Below, in pieces: positions 1 to 11,485 of a stretch of DNA of 64,000 bases. The stretch is from Saururus chinensis. Its lineage: Eukaryota > Streptophyta > Magnoliopsida > Piperales > Saururaceae. Below the pieces are notes generated by a model. The model was not told the origin of the DNA, ran no database searches, and saw only the letters and a program-made list of their open reading frames with translations. Every line of letters begins with the position of its first letter. Within the stretch, counting starts at the first letter, position 1. A program made the translations under genes and the position numbers. The DNA lies in the NCBI GenBank assembly GCA_035235625.1, contig CP141143.1:30328592-30392591 (forward strand), given 5' to 3'.

Positions 1-2295
1 CAACCCAAACCGATCCATTCTAATCCTTGCCCGTCATACTCTTATCCTCTGTCATCTGTCATACACTTACACAACCGTATCCAAATTCAGACAAAGCCTC
101 TGCAACCTCTTACTATCCATCGCCCATACCTCTGCCTACATACACTTACACATATCCATACCATAGGCAAAAAGCCATCATACATACGTATGTCTCCCAC
201 ATACGTATAACATACACATACGGTCATACATACGTAACTTACGAACATGCATGCTAGCCATCAATAGCACATGCATACATCAAACATACACGCTAGTCAT
301 CACTAGCACATGCACACACATTCATACATACTTTAACATGCACGCTAGCCATCACTAGCACATGCATAACACACGTCAAACATACACGCTAGCTATCACT
401 AGCACATACATACATCCAACGTACTTACAACCAACATGCATGTCATACGCATTTCAACATACCATACAATCGTGCTTACACGTACATCATGCAATCAGAT
501 CGTTACATAACATCCAAAGCATGGAATCATACAATCCTAGAATGCTACTACTCATTCAAAGCATGCTATTATGAATTTACGAATTCAAAGCTCCCCTACC
601 TCGTAATCATGACGTTCGATGGCGAGCACACGACGGTGGCGGCGTCGGCGGTGGAGTTGGCGGCCAATAGCTTTGCCACGTGGAGAGAGCTGCTGTCCCG
701 AGGATTTTAGGAAGCGCCGGAACTAGTCACGACCAAACGGAGTGTCAGAATCAATGCGGCAAAACCCGCAATCCACGGCGGCACACTAGGGGCGGCCGGG
801 AGAAATGTCATGCCAACACATGTGGCGGTGCGACCAGAAGTTGAGTGTGTACTCACTGAAGATCAGCCGGTGGCTAAGACATGCTCAACCGGCCACAAGA
901 CGTCGAAATCGACCGTGGACAGCACCCAATGGCAGTGATTTTGCGTCAACAAGGGCCCACTTAAGGGCGGAGAGCATGGGGCAACGCTCGAGGACAGAGG
1001 AGAGGTGGAGGAGGGCTATGTGTCAACTCCACTCGGTGGCAAAGCCATCCGATGGTCAGGCGGCACAAATACGGCGCCTAAACCCAAAAATGCACGCGTG
1101 GCCACATGCACACGTGGCCAAATAGTGCCACTATAGGGGGAGATGGGTCGGACGGTGGCGACCCAAGGCCCACATAAGGCCAACAGGGCTAAGGCCCCTA
1201 GCAGTGGCTAATCAAAGCGGCGACATCACCTATCGCCACCCACAGCTAACACATGTAGTGCGGGCGGCTGTACATCACGCACAGTATAGTGCAGGGCAAG
1301 CGGCCCATTCCGAGCGGAGTGTAGACTCAGGCCAATTGGGGCTGGCCCTCACTGTCGCCGAGCCGGGGAAGAGCCCACAATGGCCAAATGGTCCACGGCT
1401 CGCTAATGGCAACGACCCGAGACGCACCCAAAGCGTCTAATCGGGCGGAGCAAGGCAATAGAGGCGGGGCGGGGTCAGGAATAGCAACAACCCCCTACCA
1501 ACACTGGGTCGAGGTAGGCTGGACGGAGTCTATCCAGTGGCCGGACAACGACCGGAAACACACCGGCGTCCAAAACAATCTCACGGACAGTGAGATGCAA
1601 AATGAGAACAAAACCCGACCAAAAGATCGGTAGCTCACAGCGGAGCGCAGAAAGCACGGCGGCGGCTCTAGCCAGTGCCTATGGGTTCCTAGCAGCCAAC
1701 TAAACATAAGTCTAGTTGAGAGCGGCCGCAAACGACGTCAAAATCATACACCCACAGCTCAAAAACGGGATTAAAGGAGAGAAAAAACCCGAAAAAGGTT
1801 CGGTACCTTGTGGAGGAGCGAAGAGGCTGTGGCGGCGGTCATAGCCGGTACCTATGGACTCGTGGCAGTGAGGCAAAGCAGATCTGGACAAGAACCACTG
1901 GAATCCGATGACGGAGGAGGGAGAACGGAGCGACCGGAATCGAGCTCGGGTTTCTCAAAAAAACTACTAGACGTGAATATAAGTTACTGGAATGTCGGTT
2001 TTGGAATCCGTGAAATGGATTTCAGAACTTATATAGTTAATCTTTTTTATTTTTACATTCATGTCCCTAATGCGCGTTAACTCACTGGTTACGCGTTTAG
2101 CTCCAAAATTCGCGCCGTAAGCGCGCAGCGAGGCCCAGGGCCTGCGACTAAGCCCCACACCTGACTCTACGGGTATAAATATGGGGGGAAATACATAAAT
2201 ACGAATACGCCGAAGTGTCACATTTTCCCACCGAAAATGACCAGAAAAATAGCAGGAAAATCACATAAAATCGTAGAAAATTCAGGGACATTACA
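1..2295. other. Non-coding repeat DNA, probably an LTR-type retroelement remnant
   Basis: No gene is seen. The first 600 bases are rich in CA and CATA. Bases 600-2000 are much more GC-rich and full of broken short frames. A weak direct repeat is present: a GGCGGCGG-containing stretch near 1655-1700 recurs near 1826-1870. A TATA-like TATAAAT lies at 2174-2180. The stretch ends in GGGACATTACA at 2285-2295, the kind of end seen on plant LTRs, immediately before MULE coding sequence resumes. I infer an LTR-like insertion at the 3' side of the MULE relic. I could not find its left end or a target duplication. Confidence 0.3.
243..430. repeat. Irregular tandem repeat with GCTAG core
   Basis: The core GCTAGCCATCACTAGCACA recurs, with small changes, at about 253, 292, 344 and 388. 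The spacing is irregular (39, 52 and 44 bases). Spacers are built of CATACA and CATGCA. No coding sense is visible. Confidence 0.7.
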
Positions 2296-2719
2296 ATTAT
2301 TCGACCTCTTTCGACTTGTCGTTGGGACATCTGCCACATTGGGAGGTCCCCCTTGTGCACAGGTACATCATTTGCAGTTGTGACCCAACTGACCGCATGT
2401 TCCACATTTTCGTGGGGCTTTGGCATTTAGTTGTGACTCTATCCGATGTTTTCATGGACGTCCCCACTGCTTCTGTGGGATAGGCAGGCTGAATGTAGGC
2501 ATAACTCCAGCCGATGCCCACTGGTGCCTATCCTTCGTTGGGTGTAATGGCTCTTGATAGGTCATTCTATATAATTCAATAGAGTACCATCTTTCGCAGT
2601 ACTCAGACACATATAAGTGTCTATGATTGATTGCTGCGATTGCATGCTTACATGGTAGCCCCAGATGTTGAAACTTTCCACATATGCATGTACGATCAAC
2701 CAGGTTTACCACATCCTAT

Positions 2720-2925
2720 GAAGAAAATATCGTGCTAATGAGCTCATGATAAATGAAACTATCGTGTCATCGATTACACGATGTATCATATGATCGTCTA
2801 CGTTAATCATATCGACTTACACGATAAATGAAAATAACGTGTAACCGGTGACATGACTCATAAGGCTTACCGTCGTGTAGCTAAACAAACACACTAACAC
2901 GATATGAACAACTCACGAATAAATG
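2720..2925. repeat. Cluster of ATCGTGT/ACACGAT motifs (interval 1)
   Basis: This non-coding interval of the MULE relic contains at least six copies of ATCGTGT or its complement, some changed by one base. It separates the SWIM-finger part from the 3' end of the catalytic part. Confidence 0.55.
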
Positions 2926-3954
2926 TACACATGTTATGTACATCACCATATGAATGAAATGTACCTGGTGATATTGCGAGTTAACCTGAAATTCATACAT
3001 TGACACAGGCAATACAATCACATTCCTTGCTTCTTCTCGCCTATTTTCAATGTGTTTGCGGGCAAATGGGGTTAACTCTTCCATCATACTCTAGCCATTC
3101 GTCTGACATTTTTCAAATAATGTCATCATGTGCTCTCTTGTGTGCTCAATTAACCGAGTTATAGGCATCGATCTGGCTTTTTTGAACATTGCATTGACAT
3201 TTTCAAACCTATTTGAGTTGAGGCCCTTGGAAATGTGACATTGGCCCAATGCTCCAAACCTATCTTATTTAGCCAAGCATATGCTTTGGGATTATGTTCT
3301 TTAATATTGTTCATTGTTTCATCATACACATTCTGTCTCAAAGTTTCGGCTGCAACATGGAGCTTGTTCTTTAGGTAGTTGTCCTAGAATTTGTCCAACA
3401 TATTTGCTGTCATATGACGGATGCAATATCCATGGTGTGTAGATGGAAAAAACTGCTTAACAGCATTTGCCAATCCCTTCTATCTATTAGAAACAATTGT
3501 AGCCAACTTGGTTGGAGGATCAAAAAATAGATGATTTCTAAGCAACTCAAGAAACCAACACCATGTATTCTCGCACTTGTTCTTAACCACTGCAAATGCA
3601 ACACACAACATATTATTGTTCCCGTCTAGTGCAGTTGCTATTAATAACTATCCACGATACTATCCTTTCAAGAAAATTGCATCTACCGTTAGCAACGGCC
3701 TCAGTGTTGTTCTGAAAGTTTGGCAATAGGACCAAACATCCAAAATACTCTTTTGAAATCATACCTACCTATAGGTCCGAGAATATCACATGATCTCACC
3801 GGAACAACTACACTTCCCGGATTTATATATTCTATCTGCCTTCCTTAATCAAGAAATACACAATAGGATTTGTCTGGGTCCCCTATATTAAATCAGTTAG
3901 TGCTTTACCTACACAACCAAATACACTTTAATAAAGGTTATACAATAGTGGCTT

Positions 3955-4130
3955 ACATCGTATTCCCGATCACATGACATTGTTTGTAGTTGTGTGATCA
4001 GAAACCATGCACGATGACTGATCGTGTTCATGTTAACACGATACTTACGTATGTCATGTGAACACAAAATGCGACTGTAGTATAAGTGTGTCAACGGTAA
4101 CACGGTAGACTAACATATCGTGACACTAAA
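3955..4130. repeat. Cluster of ATCGTGT/ACACGAT motifs (interval 2)
   Basis: The same motif recurs here, including an inverted pair in which GATCGTGTTCATG is followed by TTAACACGATAC. The interval lies between the catalytic and DNA-binding parts of the MULE relic. Confidence 0.5.
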
Positions 4131-4964
4131 TCAACACTTCGATTAGTCTCATACATTATATGCGCGCCAACATTTCTTGTAGTTCGCAATTATAACCTAG
4201 TGTTTCAAAATATATCTTGCTACGCTCTTAGGTGTAATGTCCACTAAGTCTTTAAATAGGCCATAACATCTTCTCGCAATCCAAAGGTCCGATGCTAGGG
4301 GATGGTCAATTGACTTCCTTTGGGTTCCACATGAATGATTCGGCACTAATCTCGTGACAGTCACATGATCTCCTATATTTGAAGCCCTTATGTACCAGTT
4401 ACAAGAATGACTGGAGCACTTTGCGGCATACATAATCCTATTTTCATCCATGACACGGTATGTGAAATTCGCCTTTATTGCTAAGTCGATCAAGACCCTC
4501 TTGAAATGCAACAGGTTAAGAAAATGTGCACCCAATTCGAGGAGCTTCTTGTAATCATTTGCTTGCAAGCTGCCTGTCATTAGCTGGCCTTCACCAATAT
4601 TCGGTTCCAACATGTTTAAATCATCGACCGTATCCCACTCTGCCTCCGTCTCAACGTCGGCATTACTTGGGACCTCACTATTTCCGAATTCTTCGTGGTC
4701 AGACATACTTTCCATGTCAACTATATCATTATCGTACCACTGATTATCACCCCACATATTTTCAAATTCTTCACCATCATAATTACAAGGGTTGTATGGA
4801 GGTTCGTAGTTATCAAATGAAGTCATTGTCCCACCCATCATTGGCGACAATTCCTCTGATCTATTCTAATTAACTTTTATTTCAGGTTTTGTACTCATTG
4901 GATTGGTGAAAGAAGATTGACATGGATTTGTTGAGGGCAAGTTTTCAGGTTCTTCCAATCTGCA

Positions 4965-5205
4965 TTGCACATTATCGTGTTAAAAAAATGTGACATCACT
5001 CGACATAGTGTATTTGGTTAACATGCTTACAATTCAAATCGTGTTATCGAAACTACGACATGAATGCATGGCGTGTTATTATATCTATGCTGAAAATCAT
5101 AATTGATATATCGCATGTGTATGTCGTATAATTACTAATGTGATATATATTACACATCGTGTTTCTTTCTTCACACAATATGATTTTAACTTAACACGAT
5201 ATGGT
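4965..5205. repeat. Cluster of ATCGTGT/ACACGAT motifs (interval 3)
   Basis: Copies of ATCGTGTT or ACACGAT occur near 4975, 5038, 5155 and 5196, with one-base variants between them. The interval separates the DNA-binding part from the N-terminal PB1-like part of the MULE relic. Confidence 0.5.
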
Positions 5206-5617
5206 CGATATTGTGGTCTCGAGTACACGAAAAGTCCAATTGCGTATAATCTAAAGATTCATTGTTACATGACAGTTTCAAATGTGAACTGTGTTTCATT
5301 GAATCCGGTATGAAATCTGATATTAAGATGTGCTGAGCCATTACGACCGGTGATTTAGCTCTATTGATTGTCTGGTTCCTTTCTACGGATGGTGATGATG
5401 ACACCTCTTTATTCACCTTCTTATGAATGGAGAACACTGATTGGAGGTCCTCATTGTCTTGTGATTCATATATCATAGATGATTGTGAGGATGGAATTAA
5501 ATACTTCAAAGTGACATTACCATTGATGGCAAGTCGTGCTTTGACTTGAACTAGCAGCTCGTCGAAGCTCACCGACATATGAATGTTCATCAACTGTGCC
5601 ATTCCACCAATATACAC

Positions 5618-6179
5618 ACCATCATTACCTACCTATCCATTATAATGTATGCAAATACCGATCTTAACCATGATCGGTGTAAAAGGAGGATCAATTTTGT
5701 GAAATGCAGCATTTAGAGCCCTCACACAGTGTATGCAGTATCAAAAAATGTTTTTTTCTTGTTCCACGACTCTCGTCGGGGAGTCACCACCGTCAACTCC
5801 CGCCTGCAACTTCTGTTGGCCGCCGATGACTCCCAGCACACCGGAATGGCGCAACACTGTTCTGGTGTTCATTTATTTTATAACATATGGGATAGTGGAA
5901 ACCTAAGGGCAGTTTTATCCATAAACATGTCATATGGCATTTGTGTTCAAAATCCAGGGAATATGGAATTTCTTACTCTTCAGCCAGGCACTATGGAAAA
6001 AACTCTTTATGATAAAAGGTGCCACTAGCTAGATGTTGTTGCCTCGGATCTGTTTGGAGTGGTGGAAAGCGTAAGAAAGGAAAAGAGAAAGTAAATCCGG
6101 GTAAAAGAGAAATTAGAATATTTCTAAAAAAAATAACTATTTGGTCGCACAATGTTGCTATAAAAAATTGAAACTTGAA
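5618..6179. other. No recognisable gene
   Basis: A 99-codon frame on the plus strand (5729-6028) resembles no family I know and has no domain signature. From about 6030 the DNA is purine-rich and AT-rich. Confidence 0.4.
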
Positions 6180-6466
6180 TCTACTAATGGTGATAGTGGT
6201 GGTGGAGTTAGCTATGGTAGTGGCGGTGGTAGTGGCGGCTGTGACAATGACCATGGTGGTGTGGGTGGTAGTGGCACTTGACACGGTGGTGGTATCAGTG
6301 GTGGTGAAGGCAACGATAGTGGTGTTGGTAGTGATGGTGGTGGGGGTGCTGTGGTGAAGATGGTAACGATGATAGTGGTGGTGGTAATAGTAGTAGTAGT
6401 GGTAGCAGTAATGGTGGAGGAAGCGGTGGTGGTGGCAATGGTTTGGTAATGGAGGCGGTAGTGATG
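6180..6466 (+). repeat. GGT-triplet array 1 (glycine-rich in one frame)
   Basis: Imperfect GGT, AGT, GGC and GAT triplets run for about 280 bases. One plus frame reads as Gly/Ser/Asp-rich with a TGA about 110 bases in. It could be a decayed low-complexity glycine-rich exon or simply an imperfect microsatellite. There is no flanking gene structure to prefer the former. Confidence 0.7.
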
Positions 6467-6762
6467 TGTTACACCACAAAGTCTGTTTATTTGTTCATTT
6501 AGTTAGTTTACCTAAGGACAATGTCTTCTTGACTAGGTCCAAATAGCTGTTGTATGTAATAACTAAGTAGTGTTGTTAGTTGCTAGAAAAAGGGGGGAAA
6601 CACGTTGTAATGGGGTAGTGGAGTAACGTGGGTTACATCCCACATTTCATATTTCAGGAGAGAATAAGCGTTAAGGGATATATATAAAATTTATCAAGAA
6701 CAAGCTTCTCTCAGCTTCTCCCTCAATCTATCTTCCTTCAGGATTACGGCCCTAACTTTAAT
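6467..6762. mobile_element. 296-bp insert between the two GGT arrays, possibly a solo LTR
   Basis: The insert begins TGTTACACCACAAAG and interrupts the GGT array. TGATG is present on both sides (6462-6466 and 6763-6767), which would be a 5-bp target duplication. It has a TATA-like ATATATAAAAT near 6680, followed by a CT-rich stretch, as in small plant LTRs. Against this, the right end reads TTTAA rather than CA, and TGATG could match by chance in GAT-rich DNA. Confidence 0.35.
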
Positions 6763-7060
6763 GATGTCGGTGGTGGTGAAGGCAATGGTAATGGTGGCGG
6801 AGGTGACGGTAGTAATCTTGGCAAAGGTGGTGGTTGAAGTGGTGGCAACGGTGGTGGCAGTGATGGTGGTAGGAAGGGTGGAGGTGACAATGGTGGCTAG
6901 GGCAACGACGGCGGTAGTAGTAGAGGTGGTGGCAGAGTGGGCAATGGTGGTGGCAATAGCGATGGTAGTGGCGGTAGTATTGGTAGTAATGATGATGATA
7001 GCAGTTGTAGTAGTGGTAGTGGTAGTGATGACAGTGACAAGGTTGATAGTAGGAAAATGA
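6763..7060 (+). repeat. GGT-triplet array 2 (glycine/aspartate/serine-rich in one frame)
   Basis: This is the same kind of array as at 6180-6466. One plus frame gives Gly-rich residues turning into Asp/Ser-rich towards the 3' end, with two internal stops. It was probably continuous with array 1 before the intervening insert. Confidence 0.7.
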
Positions 7061-8264
7061 AAGGTGCAAGTCTTTAATATGCATATATTTTTAAAAAATT
7101 TATGGATTAAGGGGTGAAAAGTTTTTTGGTCAAAATTTTACCTATTTTTTCCTAATTTTTAGTATAATTTTTTCCCCATTGCACCAAATAGTAAAAATAG
7201 GAAATATTTAAAAGATTCTAATTTTTCACTAATTCAATTTTAAAAGATTCTTTTTCTTTCCTCAAATTTTTACCGATCCAAGCATACCGTGTTTGAAAAA
7301 TGTACATTAGAGCCAGATTATGTACTCTTTTGTAACAGGCCGTTCTAAATTCTAGCCGGGAAATTGGACCATTCTGCATTGTACTTCATGCGGATTTTTC
7401 CACATTTGTCTCCCCAATCAATTAACAATGAGGCCAAAATAAAAAGGAAATGAATCGCCATAAACGTATGTACGCGTGTGTGAAAACAAGGCTGCTTTTG
7501 GACCTCATGCTTCATCATACAGTCGAAACCAGTGCCTTCTTTTGACGGCCATCACCACACTTTAACCTGGCCAGTACCATCATCGCCCGTGAAGAAAACC
7601 CCACCGGGCCTTACTTGCATAGACCGTCAAAACAACAGTATAATTATAAGAACTACTATTAGGGTAGCGTGTGAGAATAATTTTTTATGTTCTTCCTCTA
7701 ATAAGACCAGTTATGCATAAGAATTATTCATATCTAATATCGACATCGAACATGTTAGTATTAGTATTATTAATGCTAATGTATGCTAATATGTGTACTG
7801 TTAATCTCGTAGATGTTGAATAATAGATAAATGGTTCTTATGCACAGCTTATATTAAGGTCATTGTGAGGGAGCATAAAAAACTCATTAAGACACATTAG
7901 TTTTATTTTCTTCCTCATTCGTCACTTTACGAGCTGCTGAAGCTCAAATTGCATGCAGACTAACCCTCCAAAAGGCACAAGCTGTGTAATCCCGTTCAAT
8001 CGTTTCTTTAATCAACAATAAACACTTCTTTTACAAATAACCCAGGCTCAGTAGGTGAGAAATAGTTACATAGATACACAGGAATAAGTAACATATATAC
8101 ATGTGCTCTTCACTGTGCGTGAAAATCATCTCCAAAGTTCCATTTTTGGTCATAGCCCAAGCCGCAAATTAAATGTAATTGATCCTTAGCAACATGATAC
8201 CGCTTATTAATACCTTAGAAGAAATGAAACAGTAACATGCTACAAACAGGACTGTTCGTCTTAC
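7061..8264. other. AT-rich stretch without a gene
   Basis: There is no frame of note, and no terminal inverted or long direct repeat that I can see. Confidence 0.4.
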
Positions 8265-8352
8265 CCACAGAACCGGACGTAAGATAGAGCCGGTTTGAAA
8301 GAAAGTAACGTGAGAGGAGAGGAAATTGTGTAGACCCCAGTCTATGGATCTC
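8265..8352 (+). repeat. 5' LTR remnant of copia copy 1
   Basis: ACCCACAGAACC, the stretch AGTAACGTGAGAGGAGAG and the sequence between them match the start of the downstream LTR at 15945-16000 with few changes. The match fades after about 8350, where an ATCTCGG-rich segment takes over, so the outer boundary and most of the LTR are lost or diverged. Confidence 0.6.
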
Positions 8353-9020
8353 GGTCTCATCTCGGTAGCCCAAAGAGATGAGATCTCGAAGAGATCTCAA
8401 AGAGATTGTGTAAAACAATAACAAGCGTTCAAGTGATTGTAAAAAAATAGTTAACACATCTTTCAATGTAGGTATATATTATTATGGACAAATATTGATA
8501 CAAATATTAAAAGATTATAAACTTATGAGATTACTCTACAAAAATTATGTAGAGCAAGGAAAAAATATAATATTTATTAATGATGCAAAATGAGAAATGT
8601 TGAATAGAAATATTGTTTATGTAGAAAAATCAAAACCTATTTATGCTGAAATTTTCGTGGCTCTAAACTGATTTTGATCACCATGATGAATTTTTATATG
8701 GTTGTATACTTGGATTTGGAAAGAGTCCTGGTTGAAGTTAAAGGTTTAAAGATGCCTTTTTTAAGTACTTCTCAGCCATCTTCGGCTCTCGATTTGTCGA
8801 CAGTTACTATTAACAATCCTTCTAGAATTTTAAATGGAAGCCTGATCTCGTATCCAAATTTAGAATGGAAGTACGATCTCGTTGGATCTCGGCAATCTCG
8901 GCGATATCTCGCCGATATCAGGAATTTCATCTCTACCAAGTCTCGTGGCTCGGTAGAGACTCCGAGAGAGAGATCTCGGCAAGATCTTGCCGAGACGGTG
9001 AACCATTATATGACTGATAA
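8353..9020. repeat. Leader of copia copy 1 with repeated ATCTCGG motifs
   Basis: ATCTCGG or CCGAGAT and close variants occur repeatedly at 8340-8410 and again at 8850-9000. The second cluster includes a near-palindrome around 8897-8920 in which GCGATATCTCGCCGATATC folds on itself. A 125-codon open frame (8674-9051) covers the second cluster but has no recognisable domain. Confidence 0.5.
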
Positions 9021-9049
9021 GAGATTGACTCTGGCTGGTCTCACTGGTT

Positions 9050-10601
9050 AGATGCATCAGCTAACCTGTTTAAGCATGGCTCAAAGAAGGGTGGTTCAAG
9101 ACCATCCAAGAACAAGAACTTCAAGAAGAAAGGCAAGAAACCTCAAGGTAAGGGAGGCAATTCCAAACCTAAAGAGATATGCTTCGAACGTGCTCACATG
9201 GGTCCTTTCCAAGCAATTTCCCTAACAAGGGTTAAGGCAACAAAGACAAGCAGGTGGAAGCAAAGCAGCTGAAAAGAGCAATGACATAATGTGCATCGCC
9301 ACATAGGCATTGATGGCAAATACTCATGATAAGGCTTAGTAGTTGGACTCTGTAGCTACTAGGCATGTTGCCATGGTAAGAAATGTTGACTTGACTAACT
9401 TTCCTTCTCGACAACACAAGATTTACATGGAAAATAACACCTATTGGAAGGTAGCTACTGTCAGGACATACAAGATTCTTCTCCTCAAAGGGAATACCAT
9501 GGTACTAACTGATGTCCTATATGCTCATTCTATCAGGAAGAACTTGATTTCAATCTCTATCTTGGAAATAAATGATTTGAAATAAGGTTCAATGCGAGCA
9601 AGGCCATCATAGGAAAAGATAATAGGATTTTGTTTTCTGCTAGTTTATTAGATGGACTTTATAAATTAGATGTAGATGACTACTTTGATTAATGATATAA
9701 GAAGTTTTGAGTATCTTGTGTATGTTTGTGATGGTGATGTGTTGATTTAGCATATGTGATTGTGTCATGTAAACTTAAACAAAATACATAGGATGCCCTC
9801 TCAAGGACTGCTCCCTAAAATTTCTAAGAACCTTTGTGTATGTGTGAGGATTGTCCCTCAGGCAAGATGAGCAGACAACCCTTTCCTAAAGGTCAGAGAG
9901 CTCTTAACCTCTTTTAAGTAATTTTTTTCAACAGTTGTGGTCCTATAAATGTTCAGACACACAAGGGTATGACTATTTCTTCACATTCATTGATGATTTC
10001 TCAAGGTTTGGGTATGCTTATCTCTTGAAAAGAAAGTCAGATGTGTTTGACAAATTCAAAGAGTATAAGGCTGATGTTGAAACTCAGCTAGGCAAAACTA
10101 TTAAAATTCTTTGAACTGACAACGGTGGTGAATATACCTCTGATGAGTTCAAAAACTATTTTACTGACTATGGGATAGTTCATCAATATACCCTACCTTA
10201 TACCTCACAACAAAATGGTGTTGTTGAGAGATGTAATAAGACTTTGATGGACATTATCAGGTTCATGCTTAATCACTCTTAACTAGGAACATAGTTTGGG
10301 GAGGGGCTCTAGATAATGTTGTCTATGTGCTGAACTAGGTACATACTAAGGTTGTCCAAAGGACACTTTATGGTTATGGATAAGTAAACGTCTAAATTTA
10401 GGTTATCTTAGAGTGTGAGGGTCAAAAGCATATGTCAAGGTTCTTGATCAACATAGGGGCATGCTAGTCCTTAAGACAATAAAGTATAACTTTATAGGGT
10501 ACCATATGCATTATAAGGGGCACAAGTTTGTCATTCATCATGCCGATGGGACAGTGGGAGTAATAGAGTCAAGAGATGCATATTTCCTTGAAGAGGATTT
10601 A
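9050..10601 (+). pseudogene. Ty1/copia polyprotein, gag end to integrase (copy 1, 5' part)
   Basis: In order: a lysine-rich gag tail with a ruined zinc knuckle (CFERAHMGPF, about 9180-9212); an aspartic protease at about 9343-9585, where the active-site DSG reads DSV; a GAG-pre-integrase segment at about 9755-9860 with frame breaks; and the integrase core at about 9975-10270, with FIDDFSRFGYAY and TDNGGEYTSDEF. A TGA at 10112-10114 replaces the usual Arg before TDNGGE. The integrase C-terminal part runs to 10600, where a 3.45-kb element is inserted. No full-length frame remains, so this is a relic. The rest of pol resumes at 14056. Confidence 0.9.
10597..10601. repeat. Target-site duplication ATTTA, left copy
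   Basis: ATTTA precedes the TG end of the nested element. The matching copy is at 14056-14060. Copia coding sequence is continuous across the two when the insert is removed. Confidence 0.85.
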
Positions 10602-11193
10602 TGTCACGCCCCAGCACCGCCCGACCCTAGCCGAACACGGTCCAAGGGCCGGTCAAGCGCATGGGGGCGACAAGGGAAATTGAGATACGGTTTAGTGAAA
10701 GACTTAACCCTAATTACGGGTGATCTAACAAAATTACGGAGTATGCACACCACTTTGAGCAAGAGTAAATAAGTAGAAAAGAAAGAGAGTTGTTTTAACT
10801 CTAAGATAAACATAAGTCTCAAACCCACATACTTAGTCAACCTTAGCCCACTCTAGGCTCCAACATAGGTCTTAAACAACACAAATGTATAAAGTAGCAT
10901 GAATCAAAATGAGAACCATATACAAAGGTTCTAAACATAAAGCATAAACCAATGAAAAACAAGTCTCATAAGAGGACTCCACAATCACTCCCATGTCGTC
11001 TCCGATCTTTCCTCGAAGAGGAGATCCTGTCTGTCTGCTTGTCGCGCCACGCAGCCCCAAAGCAAAACACAATAAAGAGGGGTGAGTTTAAACAAACTCA
11101 GCAATGATTTTCTAATATACTATCGTCATCGAAAACAAGACGGCATATCAACATAACTAGTCAAAGCAAAGATTGACAAGATGTATCATTCCC

Positions 11194-11485
11194 TGATCAC
11201 ATATTTATAACACATAAACCTGCATATAGTGTCTAAATCACACTTTCTGATCATGCATTTACAACACATTAACCTGCATATAGTGTCTCAACCACACTTT
11301 CTAATCATGCATTCATAACACATAAACCTGTATATAATGTCTCAACCACACTTCCTGATCATGCATTCATAACACATAAACCTACATATAGTGTCTCAAT
11401 CACACTTTTTCATCATGCATTCTTAACATATAAACCTGCATATAGTGTCTCAATCACACTTTCTGATCATGCATTCATAATATAT
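11194..11485. repeat. Tandem array of about 54-bp units, five copies
   Basis: Each unit contains TGATCATGCATTCATAACA, then AAACCTGCATATAGTGTCTC and CACACTTTC. Copies differ by a few bases. The array lies inside the nested LTR-type element. Confidence 0.85.

Larger units (their letters stand above)
2296..5617 (-). pseudogene. MULE (MuDR/MURA-type) transposase, decayed
   Basis: Read on the minus strand, this keeps the plant MULE transposase order. An N-terminal PB1-like segment lies at 5617-5190. An acidic linker and MuDR DNA-binding domain lie at 4850-4200, with Cys and His residues of the zinc-binding fold around CSSHSC and NHSCG. The DDE catalytic domain lies at 3715-3160; VDAIFLKGYRG carries the first Asp, and DGNNNMLCVAFAVV follows. 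A SWIM zinc finger (CICGKFQHLGLPCKH) lies near 2690-2640, and a Cys-rich zinc knuckle with CGTCGQLGH near 2420-2385. It is broken by TAG stops at 3648-3650, 3480-3482 and 3384-3386 (where Gln is usual), by a frameshift near 3235 and by a stop near 3090. Non-coding intervals at 2713-2960, 3900-4150 and 4965-5190 may be introns or insertions. The element's terminal inverted repeats were not found. Confidence 0.9.

Noticed and set aside
243..430. Possible CRISPR-like array
   Set aside because: Repeats are irregular in spacing and divergent, the spacers are low-complexity, and the DNA is eukaryotic.
4526..4873. 115-codon plus-strand frame
   Set aside because: It is the complement of the MULE DNA-binding region, which reads sensibly on the minus strand.
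5991..7084. His/Tyr-rich and Val-rich frames of 100-160 codons in the GGT arrays
   Set aside because: They arise from other frames of a triplet repeat and are not evidence of genes.
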